Under the pieces are notes generated by a model. That model made no database searches, was not told where the DNA came from, and worked only from the letters and a program-made list of their open reading frames with translations. Of a stretch of 23,267 nucleotides of DNA, positions 6,095 to 15,101 are shown piece after piece. Source of the DNA: JACCYQ01 sp036675565 (lineage in GTDB: Bacteria; Bacteroidota; Bacteroidia; Chitinophagales; Chitinophagaceae). Both the position numbers and the translations under genes were made by a program. Position 1 is the first letter of the stretch. Every line of letters begins with the position of its first letter. The stretch lies in assembly GCA_036675565.1 (NCBI GenBank), contig JAKFER010000073.1, forward strand, positions 1 to 23,267, given 5' to 3'.

Positions 6095-6739
6095 ATGGGA
6101 AAATTATTTACACTTATTACTATTGTTGTTTTCACTTCTTCATCCATTTATGCACAAATTTCAAAAGGATCAATTCTGCTTGGTGGCGGAATTGGATACA
6201 GCAGCCAGGAAAATAAACTGGAGGGTTCAACCATTGAAAATAAAACATCAAACTTTTATATAAGTCCGGCGATTGGTATTGCCATTAAAGAAAATTTGAT
6301 AGTCGGAGGGGATCTTTCGTTTTCCAGTCAAATCCAGAAAAATGGAAGTAATGAAACCACTAATAATTATTATGGTGCCGGCATTTATTTGCGCAAGTAT
6401 CTTCCAATTGCCAGCCGGTTTTATATTTTTGGACAAGGCAGAATGGGTGCAAACATCTTTGATGGTGAAACCAAACATGGAACGGATTATATTTCAACCA
6501 ACAAAGGTTATAATGTTAATGCTGGCATTTATCCTGGCATCTCTTTCCAGGTCAATAAAAAGTTACACCTGGAAACAGGATTTAATAACCTGGTTTATTT
6601 GCAATACGAGAAGGTTAAAATAAAAACACAGTCTCTGGGTAATGTAGATAATGCCACTTCAAAGTCTTTTACTGTAAACAGCAGCCTGAATAATATGTCT
6701 GGGTTGTATGTAGGTTTCAGGATTTTAATGGCCAGGTAA
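6095..6739 (+). CDS. Outer membrane beta-barrel protein
   Basis: The 214-residue protein begins with a clear signal peptide, MGKLFTLITIVVFTSSSIYA, cleaved before QISKG. The mature part alternates Gly-rich and aromatic beta strands: ILLGGGIGYSSQ, NFYISPAIGIAI, NLIVGGDLSFSS, NYYGAGIYLRKYL, FYIFGQGRMGAN, YNVNAGIYPGISFQVNKKLHLETGF, and a final SGLYVGFRILMAR. This fits an eight-stranded outer membrane barrel of the OMP_b-brl type. I see no OmpA peptidoglycan-binding domain. The ATG at 6095 is chosen because it places the signal peptide at the start; an in-frame TTG at 6047 lies in the serS terminator region. An AT-rich hairpin (6061-6079) lies just before it. The ligand or role is unknown. Confidence 0.85.
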   Translation: MGKLFTLITIVVFTSSSIYAQISKGSILLGGGIGYSSQENKLEGSTIENKTSNFYISPAIGIAIKENLIVGGDLSFSSQIQKNGSNETTNNYYGAGIYLRKYLPIASRFYIFGQGRMGANIFDGETKHGTDYISTNKGYNVNAGIYPGISFQVNKKLHLETGFNNLVYLQYEKVKIKTQSLGNVDNATSKSFTVNSSLNNMSGLYVGFRILMAR

Positions 6740-6821
6740 AATCGGGTAATTTTAATTTTATTTAGCAGGCATTTTAGTAATATCGCTTTTGAAGCATTTA
6801 TTACTATGCTAATAAAAATTC

Positions 6822-7871
6822 ATGGAAACCTACACCGGTACATACCAGTCAGAAGGAAGAGAGCCACACCAGGTTTCCATTGCATTACAAAAAAATAAAA
6901 TTGTAATCAATTGGGTTGAAGATCGGGATCCAAAAATATTGTACTGGCCAATTGATAAAGTAAAGGTTGAACATAACATCATTCATTATCCCGGCTGGCC
7001 TTTGCAAAAACTGGTACCTCACCAGAACGCATTTATAGAACAATTGGAAAAGCAGACCAGGAAAGATGAGCGTTCATTTTTGCACAAATATATGGGCAGG
7101 CAAACAATCCGGCTGGTAAAGTTTGCGGGTGTAATTTTCATTTTTCTTTCATTGTTGTTTATTGTAATAGTGCCTGCTATTGCAGGTTATTTGGCAAAAA
7201 CAGTTTCTCCTGCTTATGAAATACAAGTGGGTAATGAAATCTTTGACCAGTTAACTGCAGGCATGACTGTTAACGAGCCTGCAACGGAAACGGTTATGCG
7301 ATTTTATAGCCAGCTTAATATCCAATCCATTTACTCGGTACAGGTAACAGTAGTAAAAGGGGAAATACTAAATGCATTTGCCTTGCCGGGTGGTCACATT
7401 ATTGTGTATGATGAGATGTTGAAAGAAATTAATGATCCTGAAACTTTGGCGGCATTGCTGGCGCATGAGTTTATGCATATTGAACAACGACATACTACCC
7501 GGTCCATCTTCAGGCAATTTTCATCTGCTGTTGTTTTGTATTTTATTGTTGGTGATATGGGTTCCATTGGCGGAGTTTTATTAAACCGTGCAGAGCAATT
7601 AAAGAATTTGTCTTACAGCCGTTCTTATGAAAAAGAGGCTGATTTACTTGGACTACAATTAATTGAAGACAGAGGAATCAGCAGTAATGGATTTATTGAT
7701 CTTTTCCAATTGCTTAAAAACAGTGTGCATGTTTCCGTTAGTGAATGGGCCAGCAGCCACCCGGATATTGACCGTCGTATTAATTATATCAGGGAAAATG
7801 CAGGAAGGCAAACGGGAAACATGGGACCTGGGATGAAAGAGATTTTTCAGCAATTAAAAAGCGAGCTTTAA
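6822..7871 (+). CDS. Membrane-anchored M48 family zinc metallopeptidase
   Basis: The 349-residue protein has three parts. Residues 1 to about 80 are a small, probably beta-rich domain (YTGTYQSEGREPHQVSIAL, KIVINWVED, ILYWPIDKVKVE), which I suspect is the DUF7092-type domain found before some M48 peptidases. A single hydrophobic helix follows at about 97-122. The peptidase domain carries HEFMH at 215-219 and SYEKEADLLG, where E270 is the likely third zinc ligand. FALPGGHIIVYDEML and SSHPDIDRRINYI are also typical of M48. Orientation puts the catalytic domain outside the cytoplasm and the N-terminal domain inside, if a single helix anchors it. Family relatives (BepA, YcaL, LoiP) degrade misassembled outer membrane proteins, so a quality-control role is plausible. 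Its neighbour encodes an outer membrane barrel. Confidence 0.9.
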   Translation: METYTGTYQSEGREPHQVSIALQKNKIVINWVEDRDPKILYWPIDKVKVEHNIIHYPGWPLQKLVPHQNAFIEQLEKQTRKDERSFLHKYMGRQTIRLVKFAGVIFIFLSLLFIVIVPAIAGYLAKTVSPAYEIQVGNEIFDQLTAGMTVNEPATETVMRFYSQLNIQSIYSVQVTVVKGEILNAFALPGGHIIVYDEMLKEINDPETLAALLAHEFMHIEQRHTTRSIFRQFSSAVVLYFIVGDMGSIGGVLLNRAEQLKNLSYSRSYEKEADLLGLQLIEDRGISSNGFIDLFQLLKNSVHVSVSEWASSHPDIDRRINYIRENAGRQTGNMGPGMKEIFQQLKSEL

Positions 7872-7879
7872 TATATTTG
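7872..7879 (+). promoter_or_regulatory. Candidate -7 element upstream of the DUF1800 gene
   Basis: TATATTTG matches TAnnTTTG exactly, immediately after the M48 stop codon and 56 bases before the DUF1800 ATG. No clear -33 TTTG is visible at normal spacing. Confidence 0.35.
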
Positions 7880-7935
7880 GTGAGACATTAAACAAATGCT
7901 GTATTTATCAGTCTATTGACAAAACCCCCGCCCGG

Positions 7936-9405
7936 ATGTCCTTAATGAATCAACAAAAGAACCAGCACCTTTTCTGGCGTGCCGGGTTTGGTCCTGCTGC
8001 AGAACAATTAAAAGATCTTGCCCTTGCTACTCCGCATCAGTTATATAATGCATTAGAAAAAGCTTCTGCTAAAAAACCCTCATATATCAATGTTGCCGAT
8101 AATTACCTGCAAGGATTATATCTGGGTGTTGGTGAAGCAGGCCGGCAACAAAAAAGAAAGGAATTGACTGCTGATGAAAGAAAAATGATCCAAAAAAAGC
8201 AAAGGGAAAGCATCCGGAATCTCAATCTTACATGGTTGGAAGAAATGATTAAAAGCAGTGCCCAACTTCGCGAAAAAATGGCTTTTTTCTGGCATGGACA
8301 TTTTGCCTGTCGGAACCTGAATATATTTTATCAACAACAATTACTGGATATAATCCGTCGTAATGCCCTGGGTAATTTTCGGGATATGTTGCACGAAGTT
8401 TCAAAGAGTGCAGCCATGATAAACTTTTTAAACAATAACCAGAATCGAAAAGATCACCCAAATGAAAATTTTGCACGGGAGGTAATGGAATTGTTTACGC
8501 TTGGACGTGGTAACTACACTGAATCTGATATTAAGGATGCTGCCCGTGCATTTACCGGTTGGGGTGCTAATGTGCAGGGAGAATTTATTTTTCGCCGGTT
8601 CCAGCACGACGCTGGCAGCAAAACGGTTTTGGGTATTACCGGTAACCTGCAGGGCGATGAAGTCTTGGATATTTTATTGGAACAGAAACAAACCGCAAAA
8701 TTCATAACCCAAAAAGTTGATAAGTTTTTTGTGAATGAAGTCCCGGATGCAACAAGAATAGAATGGTTGGCCGATCGGTTTTATCAAAGCAATTATGAAA
8801 TATCGAAACTGATGGAAGATATTTTTACGAGTGAATGGTTTTATGACCAAAAAAATATCGGATCCATTATCAAATCTCCAATCGAATTATTAGCAGGGAT
8901 ACAACGCATATTACCAATGGAAGTGCAAAATGAAGAGGCCATTTTACTCTTGCAGCGCCTGCTTGGCCAGGTATTTTTTTATCCACCTAATGTAGCAGGA
9001 TGGCCTGGTGGAAAATCCTGGATCGACAGTTCATCGCTGATGATGCGCATGCGATTGCCTATGCTGATAAATGATGTGGATACATTAAATATAAGGCCAA
9101 AAGATGATGATGACCAAATGATGGGCCGAAATGATGTTGAGCAGAAGTCAAAATTAAAAAATAAGGGGATGGGTAAAAGTGGACGCCCTATTCAGGCGAT
9201 TATTGACTGGGATCGTTACTTCGGGTATTTTAATAACATCCCTAAAGAAAAATTACAGGAAACGATCACTGTGTTATTGCTGCAAACAAAAACTGGTGTG
9301 AATCCTGGATTGGTAAAAAAATATTTGGATTCAAGTAGCCGGGAGAACTTTATTAAATCGGCCACTTTTCAATTAATGAGCACCCCAGAATACCAGATGT
9401 GCTAA
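7936..9405 (+). CDS. DUF1800 family protein
   Basis: The 489-residue protein matches DUF1800 along its length. HLFWRAGFGP near the N-terminus, WHGHFACRNLN from W119, and the long block beginning HPNENFAREVMELFTLGRG at H174 and running into DAARAFTGW are the family hallmarks. FYPPNVAGWPGGKSWIDSSSLM lies further on. The function of the family is unknown; it nearly always occurs beside a DUF1501 gene, as here (60 bases downstream). The N-terminus shows no signal peptide, unlike the partner. A charged segment at about 390-415 (KDDDDQMMGRNDVEQKSK) looks like a flexible insert. The start could also be the ATG at 7945. Confidence 0.92.
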   Translation: MSLMNQQKNQHLFWRAGFGPAAEQLKDLALATPHQLYNALEKASAKKPSYINVADNYLQGLYLGVGEAGRQQKRKELTADERKMIQKKQRESIRNLNLTWLEEMIKSSAQLREKMAFFWHGHFACRNLNIFYQQQLLDIIRRNALGNFRDMLHEVSKSAAMINFLNNNQNRKDHPNENFAREVMELFTLGRGNYTESDIKDAARAFTGWGANVQGEFIFRRFQHDAGSKTVLGITGNLQGDEVLDILLEQKQTAKFITQKVDKFFVNEVPDATRIEWLADRFYQSNYEISKLMEDIFTSEWFYDQKNIGSIIKSPIELLAGIQRILPMEVQNEEAILLLQRLLGQVFFYPPNVAGWPGGKSWIDSSSLMMRMRLPMLINDVDTLNIRPKDDDDQMMGRNDVEQKSKLKNKGMGKSGRPIQAIIDWDRYFGYFNNIPKEKLQETITVLLLQTKTGVNPGLVKKYLDSSSRENFIKSATFQLMSTPEYQMC

Positions 9406-9428
9406 AAGTGTATGAAGAGTTGATAAAA

Positions 9429-9447
9429 AAAATCATGTAATGATTTT
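9429..9447. repeat. Short inverted repeat between the DUF1800 and DUF1501 genes
   Basis: AAAATCAT, GTA, ATGATTTT form a perfect 8-bp stem with a 3-base loop. It is too AT-rich to be a strong terminator, and may lower or shape DUF1501 expression. A GGAG Shine-Dalgarno-like site follows at 9455-9458. Confidence 0.45.
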
Positions 9448-9465
9448 CAAAACCGGAGTTTAATC

Positions 9466-10665
9466 ATGGTCATCAAACGCAGAGAATTTTTACAGATTGG
9501 TTCATTGGCAACCGCTTCTTTTATTGTTCCTAAGTTTTTGAAGGCTTTTGAAGGCAATGCTAAGGTCCCTGCCGGAAATAAAGTGGTGGTCATACTGCAG
9601 CTAAGTGGTGGCAATGATGGATTGAATACGGTTATTCCTGTCCGTAATGATATTTATTACAGCAGCAGGCCCAGGCTTTCCATTGATAAAAGCAAGGCAT
9701 TATTGATAACAGATGATGCGGCGCTACATCCTTCGCTTACTGGTTTCCGTGATTTATACAATGATGGCAACTTGGGAATTTTAAACAGTGTTGGTTATCC
9801 AAATCCTGACAGGTCACATTTCAGAAGCATGGATATCTGGCAAACTGCCAGTGAAAGCAGCCAATACCTGAATACAGGATGGATTGGCCGCTATCTTGAT
9901 GCGCAATGCGCCGGATGTGATAAACCCACTTTTGCTTTGGAATTGGATGATGTTTTGAGTTTGTCCATGAAAGGTGATAACAACAACGCCATTGCTATGA
10001 AGGATCCCAAACGTTTATTTGGCACGGCGAATCAACGCTTTTTTAAAGATATCGCTCAAAATCATTCGCATGCAAATGATGAAGAACCTGTGGAATATTT
10101 ATATAAAACATTAGCCCAAACGATTTCTTCAGCGGATTATATTTTTGAAAAAAGTAAATTCAAGCCAACCCAATCGGAATACCCTAAAACAGAACTGGGA
10201 CAAAATCTGAAAACGATTTCATCCCTCATCTTTTCAGATATCAACACCAAGGTTTATTACCTGTCGCTCGGAAGTTTCGATACACATATCAATCAACAGG
10301 CACAGCAGCAAAGATTATTTACCGAGTTAAATGATGCTGTTTCTGCTTTTACAAAAGACATGAAAGCTAATAATCGCTTTGATGATGTATTGCTGATGAC
10401 GTTTTCTGAATTTGGCAGAAGGGTTTCTCAAAATGCCAGTGGAGGCACCGATCACGGCACAGCGAATAATATGTTCTTTGTAAGCGGCGCTTTAAAGCAG
10501 AAAGGAATTCTGAATGAATTGCCCGATCTCTCAGATCTGGATGAAGGCGATTTGAAATACAAGGTCGATTTCAAAAATGTATATGCCACAGTTTTAAAGA
10601 ACTGGCTGGGTGCAGATGACTTTGCCATCCTGGGAAAAAAATATGGGCACCTGGACTTCATCTAA
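9466..10665 (+). CDS. DUF1501 family protein with twin-arginine signal
   Basis: The 399-residue protein begins MVIKRREFLQIGSLATASFIV, a twin-arginine (Tat) export signal. Family motifs follow: VVVILQLSGGNDGLNTVIP at about 41-58, the SFDTH motif (F271-H274), SEFGRR at 314-319, and GTDHG at 327-331. DUF1501 proteins belong to the alkaline phosphatase/sulfatase-like superfamily; D272, H274, D329 and H330 are probable metal ligands by position. The substrate is unknown. A folded metalloenzyme agrees with Tat export. A GGAG site 7 bases before the ATG is one of the few good Shine-Dalgarno sequences in the window. It is almost certainly cotranscribed with the DUF1800 gene. Confidence 0.93.
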   Translation: MVIKRREFLQIGSLATASFIVPKFLKAFEGNAKVPAGNKVVVILQLSGGNDGLNTVIPVRNDIYYSSRPRLSIDKSKALLITDDAALHPSLTGFRDLYNDGNLGILNSVGYPNPDRSHFRSMDIWQTASESSQYLNTGWIGRYLDAQCAGCDKPTFALELDDVLSLSMKGDNNNAIAMKDPKRLFGTANQRFFKDIAQNHSHANDEEPVEYLYKTLAQTISSADYIFEKSKFKPTQSEYPKTELGQNLKTISSLIFSDINTKVYYLSLGSFDTHINQQAQQQRLFTELNDAVSAFTKDMKANNRFDDVLLMTFSEFGRRVSQNASGGTDHGTANNMFFVSGALKQKGILNELPDLSDLDEGDLKYKVDFKNVYATVLKNWLGADDFAILGKKYGHLDFI

Positions 10666-10669
10666 AAAG

Positions 10670-10696
10670 AACAGCGATGTGAAGCACATCGCTGTT
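10670..10696 (-). terminator. Strong hairpin between convergent genes
   Basis: AACAGCGATGTG pairs perfectly with CACATCGCTGTT around an AAG loop (12-bp stem). On the minus strand it is followed by CTTTTTAG, so it fits an intrinsic terminator for the POT transporter gene, which ends 23 bases upstream on that strand. On the plus strand it follows the DUF1501 stop by only a few bases but has no good U-tract. Confidence 0.75.
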
Positions 10697-10718
10697 GTAA
10701 GAAAATGATGTAATTAGA

Positions 10719-12290
10719 TTAATGAAAACCGTGCATTTTTTTCACCAGGAACTTATTTAAACCTAACATGATAAAGCCTGCAATAATTGGAACAATGGTG
10801 AAAATCAGAAAGAAGAATGACATAGAATATTTCTCTACAATTGGATCAATATAACTTCCTGTAACACCTGCTAAAAGATTTGCAATAAAGTTTGAAACAA
10901 ACCAAATACCAAACATTAATCCAACCAGTTTTACCGGGGCTAATTTACTGACATAAGAAAGACCTACAGGTGACACGCATAGTTCTCCCATTGTATGAAA
11001 CAAGTAGGCAAGGATCAACCAAAGCATACTTACTGAGGCAGTTTTAGCTCCTTGTTCAATGGACATACTTCCATAGGCAAGGATTGCAAAACCTATTCCC
11101 AATAATATTAGGCCAACAGCAAATTTTACCGGCCCGGTTGGATTGTATTTACTTTCCCAGATTTTTGAAAATAATGGAGCAAGTGAAATAATGAAAAATG
11201 AATTCAGGATACCAAACCATGATGCAGGTACTTCCGTAGCTTCTGCATTATATTCTCTCCATAACATCCAGATAACCAAACCCCAGATAATAACAAAGCT
11301 GGTGCTTAAAAAAATACTTGAAAGTGAATAGGTGGAGAATGTTTTTTTGAAAAGGTTAATCAACACACCGGTCAGGATGATCATGGGAACCACGGTTAAT
11401 ATTGTGTTGATCACTTTAAATGAAGTTGCAGCACCACCAGACAATAATCTGGCAGTGTAATCAGCTGCAAAAATAGTCATTGACCCACCGGCCTGCTCAA
11501 AAGCCCACCAAAAGAAAATAGTGAAAAAAGCAAAAACAGAGATTACAATGATGCGATCGCGGGCAATATGTTTAGGCATTTCTTCTGTAGCTACTTCTGG
11601 TTTTTTGTCATAATCAGATGCTTTGTTGTGAACATACGCACCAGCATCCTGTATTTCATCGTGAGCAATCGTTTCTTTTGGTGAAAGGCCAATCCTGCCA
11701 AATATTTTTTGTGCAAATGAAAATTGCAACATGCCAAAAAACATGAAAACACCTGCCAATCCGAAACCGTAACTCCAGCCGATATTTTCTCCAATATATC
11801 CGCAAAGGAGAATACCTAAAAACGCACCTGCATTAATCCCCATGTAAAATATTGTATATGCCGAATCTTTTTTCTTTTCATCAGTATATAATTGACCTAC
11901 AATAGAGGAAATATTGGGTTTAAATAAACCATTACCTATAATGAGGCAGGTTAAACCCAGATAAAAAAAGAAACTTGTCTCAAAAGCCATACTGGCATGG
12001 CCAATTGTCATTATTAAAGCCCCCAGTATAACTGCTTTTCTATAGCCTAATAATTTATCGGCAATCAATCCGCCTATGATGGGTGTCAAATATACCAGCC
12101 CAGTGTATATGCCGTAAAGTAATGCAGCATCCTTGCGTTCCCAGCCCCATCCACCTTCCGTCAATGATGATATAAGAAAAAGTACTAAGAGTGCACGCAT
12201 TCCATAATAACTGAAACGTTCCCACATCTCGGTAAAGAACAAAATATATAACGCGGGTGGATGACTTTTGTCGATAGCTACCTGGTTCAT
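10719..12290 (-). CDS. POT family proton-coupled peptide transporter
   Basis: The 523-residue inner membrane protein belongs to the POT/PTR2 branch of the major facilitator superfamily, which imports di- and tripeptides with protons. The ExxER motif is E21-M-W-E24-R25 in FFTEMWERFSYYGMRALL. The PTR2 signature is at FYMGINAGAFLGILLCGYIGENIGWSYGFGLAG, and a second conserved helix is FTIFFWWAFEQAGGSMTIFA. A charged cytoplasmic loop (about 205-240, EIQDAGAYVHNKASDYDKKPEVATEE) separates the two halves. The number of hydrophobic segments agrees with the 12-14 helices of bacterial members. DtpA/DtpT-like peptide uptake is the likely role; the exact substrate is not readable. It diverges from purD. 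Confidence 0.93.
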   Translation of the reverse strand: MNQVAIDKSHPPALYILFFTEMWERFSYYGMRALLVLFLISSLTEGGWGWERKDAALLYGIYTGLVYLTPIIGGLIADKLLGYRKAVILGALIMTIGHASMAFETSFFFYLGLTCLIIGNGLFKPNISSIVGQLYTDEKKKDSAYTIFYMGINAGAFLGILLCGYIGENIGWSYGFGLAGVFMFFGMLQFSFAQKIFGRIGLSPKETIAHDEIQDAGAYVHNKASDYDKKPEVATEEMPKHIARDRIIVISVFAFFTIFFWWAFEQAGGSMTIFAADYTARLLSGGAATSFKVINTILTVVPMIILTGVLINLFKKTFSTYSLSSIFLSTSFVIIWGLVIWMLWREYNAEATEVPASWFGILNSFFIISLAPLFSKIWESKYNPTGPVKFAVGLILLGIGFAILAYGSMSIEQGAKTASVSMLWLILAYLFHTMGELCVSPVGLSYVSKLAPVKLVGLMFGIWFVSNFIANLLAGVTGSYIDPIVEKYSMSFFFLIFTIVPIIAGFIMLGLNKFLVKKMHGFH

Positions 12291-12422
12291 AGACTGGTAA
12301 AATTTTTATGTTAAAATTTTATAATCGCGACAAAATAAAGAAAATATCCAACTCGCAAATAATTCATTTCATCTTTAACAATCTTGGCCGATATTCGCAA
12401 CTCTTTACTAAACCTACACTAT

Positions 12423-13703
12423 ATGCGAATCCTACTCCTTGGCGCAGGTGGCAGGGAACATGCCCTGGCCTGGAAACTGACTCAAAGTCCTTACTGCTCA
12501 CATTTGTTTATTGCTCCCGGAAATGCCGGTACGGCTTTGTGTGGAACCAATCTTTCAATTTCATTAAATGATTTTGAAAAAATAAAAGAGGTCTGCATTT
12601 CAGAGAATATAAATATGGTGATTGTGGGTCCTGAAGATCCGCTGGTTAATGGTATTGTAAATTATTTACAAAAAGAACCTGCATTAGAAGAGCTGCATAT
12701 TATTGGTCCTTCCCAGGAAGCAGCAATGCTTGAAGGCAGCAAGGCTTTTGCAAAAGCCTTCATGCAAAAAAACAATATACCAACTGCTTCTTATAAAGAA
12801 TTTACTATAGATAATTATGCAGATGGTGTGCTTTACCTGCAGCAGCATTCGTTGCCGGTTGTGTTAAAAGCCGATGGATTGGCATCAGGAAAAGGTGTGG
12901 TCATTTGTCAAAATCACCTGGAAGCAGTAGCCGAATTTGAATTAATGATTCAACGGGCAAAATTTGGAGAAGCAGGGAAACGGGTTGTGGTTGAATCTTT
13001 CCTGGATGGGATAGAACTTTCTGTTTTTGTTTTAACTGACGGTGATGGTTACGTGATTTTGCCCGAAGCCAAAGATTATAAAAAAGTGGGTGAAGGTGAA
13101 ACGGGTTTAAATACCGGGGGAATGGGCGCCGTAAGTCCTGTGCCGTTTGCAGATGAATCTTTTATGAAAAAAGTAGAAGAGCGGGTTATTAAACCCACCA
13201 TTAAAGGATTAAAAGATGCTGGATTGAAATATCATGGATTTGTATTTATTGGATTGATGAAGGTTGGTGATGATCCTTTTGTTATTGAATATAATTGCAG
13301 GATGGGCGATCCGGAAACAGAAGTTGTAATGCCTCGTTTGAAAAATGACCTGGTTTTATTAATGCAGGCAACATCCGAAGGAAAATTGAATAATATGCGC
13401 ATTGAAACCGACAAAAGATCTGCCTGCACCATCATGGCCGTAAGTGGTGGATATCCCAATGAGCACATGACCGGTTACGAGATCAAAGGTTTGGAAAATG
13501 TGGAAGATGATAACAGCCTTTTGTTTTTGGCTGCAGTAAAGAAAGAAAATGAACAATTGGTAACCAATGGTGGCCGCATTTTTTGCATCACTTCTTTTGG
13601 CGAAAACCTGTCAGAGGCAGCCGGGCGATCAAAAGAAAAAATGAGTCTTGTTAACTTTAATGGCATGTATTATCGAAGCGATATCGGATTTGAATTCAGA
13701 TAA
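12423..13703 (+). CDS. purD: Phosphoribosylamine--glycine ligase (GARS)
   Basis: PurD is an ATP-grasp enzyme that joins glycine to 5-phosphoribosylamine, step two of purine synthesis, in the cytosol. The 426-residue protein has normal length. The N-domain starts MRILLLGAGGREHALAWKL, followed by VIVGPEDPLVNGI. GSKAFAKAFM precedes the ATP-grasp domain, with VVLKADGLASGKGVVI from residue 146 (K149 in the ATP site), NTGGMGAVSPVPF, and EYNCRMGDPETE at 289-300 supplying metal-binding acids. The C-domain includes IMAVSGGYP. The chosen ATG at 12423 matches the usual N-terminus; an in-frame ATG at 12384 would add 13 unlikely residues. It stands alone rather than in a pur operon, and is followed after 51 bases by tryptophan dioxygenase. 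Confidence 0.97.
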   Translation: MRILLLGAGGREHALAWKLTQSPYCSHLFIAPGNAGTALCGTNLSISLNDFEKIKEVCISENINMVIVGPEDPLVNGIVNYLQKEPALEELHIIGPSQEAAMLEGSKAFAKAFMQKNNIPTASYKEFTIDNYADGVLYLQQHSLPVVLKADGLASGKGVVICQNHLEAVAEFELMIQRAKFGEAGKRVVVESFLDGIELSVFVLTDGDGYVILPEAKDYKKVGEGETGLNTGGMGAVSPVPFADESFMKKVEERVIKPTIKGLKDAGLKYHGFVFIGLMKVGDDPFVIEYNCRMGDPETEVVMPRLKNDLVLLMQATSEGKLNNMRIETDKRSACTIMAVSGGYPNEHMTGYEIKGLENVEDDNSLLFLAAVKKENEQLVTNGGRIFCITSFGENLSEAAGRSKEKMSLVNFNGMYYRSDIGFEFR

Positions 13704-13754
13704 TTCACCATTGCCTGATTCCAATACCTTGCTTACCTGTTAAAAACCTGGTCC

Positions 13755-14813
13755 ATGAAAAATATAGATGTCCACTACCACGATTATTTGCAGCTTGATA
13801 AAATTCTTGCAGCTCAACATCCCGAGAGTTTAAAGCATAATCTCTATGCCCATGATGAAATGCTTTTTATTGTCATTCACCAGGCATATGAACTTTGGTT
13901 TAAACAACTACATCATGAAGCTGATTCTGTGGCTGAAATCATGGGGAGGCCAGCGATCAATGACAATTCACCTGACCTGCAACTGGTCACGCATCGGCTC
14001 AGCAGGATGGTCACAATTCTTCGGGTTCTTGTTCACCAGATCGATATAATGGAAACCATGACGCCTATGGATTTCCTGGATTTCAGGGATATGCTGAGGC
14101 CGGCATCTGGTTTTCAAAGCTGGCAGTTTAAACTCCTGGAAGCAAAACTGGGCTTGAAATTTGATAACCGCCATGGACAGGAATATTATACGCACCAGTT
14201 AAAACCGGAACATGTATCCTTGATTAAAGAAGCCGAATCAGGAAAATCACTGATAGAATTAGTCAATGACTGGCTTGAAAGAATTCCTTTCTTCAAGGAC
14301 GAAAAGAATTGGAAAGAATTGGAAACTACTTTTTCACAGGAAGATAAAATAAGCCAGGGAATTGCAGATGTTTACTGGAAGGAATACCAGTTTCGATATG
14401 CCAACAGTCTTGCCGAAGCTGAAAAGAATAACGTGGAGCACTTTGATGATCTTTTTTTGAAAGAAGGACATACCAATCGTGCATTTACAAGTGCAGCCAA
14501 CCGCGCAGCCCTGTTTATTATGCTATACCGGGGTTATCCCATGTTACAACTACCTTTTCAATTGTTAAATAACCTGCTTGAAATTGACGAACAATTGAGT
14601 GCCTGGCGACACAGGCATATGAACATGGTTCACCGGATGATCGGAACCCGTATTGGCACTGGTGGCAGCACAGGGAAAGATTACCTGAAAGCGGCGGCAG
14701 ACAAACATTATATTTTTAAAGAGATCGCCCAGTTAACCAGCTTTTTAATTGAAAGAAGAAAACTACCCAAATTGCCACCCGAAATTGAACGGATATTAGG
14801 ATTCCATTCCTGA
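13755..14813 (+). CDS. kynA: Tryptophan 2,3-dioxygenase
   Basis: This heme enzyme opens the indole ring of L-tryptophan to N-formylkynurenine, the first step of the kynurenine pathway. The 352-residue protein carries HDEMLFIVIHQAYELWFKQ, where H42 is the substrate-contacting histidine. PMDFLDFRDMLRPASGFQSWQF follows. WRHRHMNMVHRMIGTRIGTGGSTG holds the proximal heme ligand, probably H288. It is longer than many proteobacterial enzymes of about 280 residues, mainly from a middle segment (about 140-220). No kynurenine formamidase, kynureninase or 3-hydroxyanthranilate oxygenase is nearby, so whether it serves tryptophan degradation or NAD synthesis cannot be decided here. It may be cotranscribed with purD (51-base gap). 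Confidence 0.95.
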   Translation: MKNIDVHYHDYLQLDKILAAQHPESLKHNLYAHDEMLFIVIHQAYELWFKQLHHEADSVAEIMGRPAINDNSPDLQLVTHRLSRMVTILRVLVHQIDIMETMTPMDFLDFRDMLRPASGFQSWQFKLLEAKLGLKFDNRHGQEYYTHQLKPEHVSLIKEAESGKSLIELVNDWLERIPFFKDEKNWKELETTFSQEDKISQGIADVYWKEYQFRYANSLAEAEKNNVEHFDDLFLKEGHTNRAFTSAANRAALFIMLYRGYPMLQLPFQLLNNLLEIDEQLSAWRHRHMNMVHRMIGTRIGTGGSTGKDYLKAAADKHYIFKEIAQLTSFLIERRKLPKLPPEIERILGFHS

Positions 14814-15044
14814 TGAAATAGAGGATGTTTCGCATATGCATAAGGGTAGGAGATATCTTTTATATAAAGTGATTTCTGAAAATGAGTTCAGTAAAAAAAA
14901 ATTGCAAACAGTATCTTTAAGCTATACTTTTAAAAACAGCCTGACGTTATGTAATAAATTCTTCATGGCTTGATCATATTTAATAAATCCAAAAAATCAA
15001 TTCCCAAAATAAAATGACCAACATGGCAAATAGCATGTGTTTGC

Positions 15045-15076
15045 TTTGTTTATGTAAATAATTTCCTCCAATTTTG
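15045..15076 (+). promoter_or_regulatory. mreB: Candidate promoter of the mreB operon
   Basis: TTTG (15045-15048) and CAATTTTG (15069-15076) are separated by 20 bases, close to the Bacteroidota -33/-7 arrangement; the -7 box deviates at one base. The start site would fall about 20 bases before the mreB ATG. The rest of the 288-base gap after the dioxygenase (14814-15101) is AT-rich and shows no gene. Confidence 0.5.
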
Positions 15077-15101
15077 CCAACATTAAATCCAATCCAAATA
15101 A

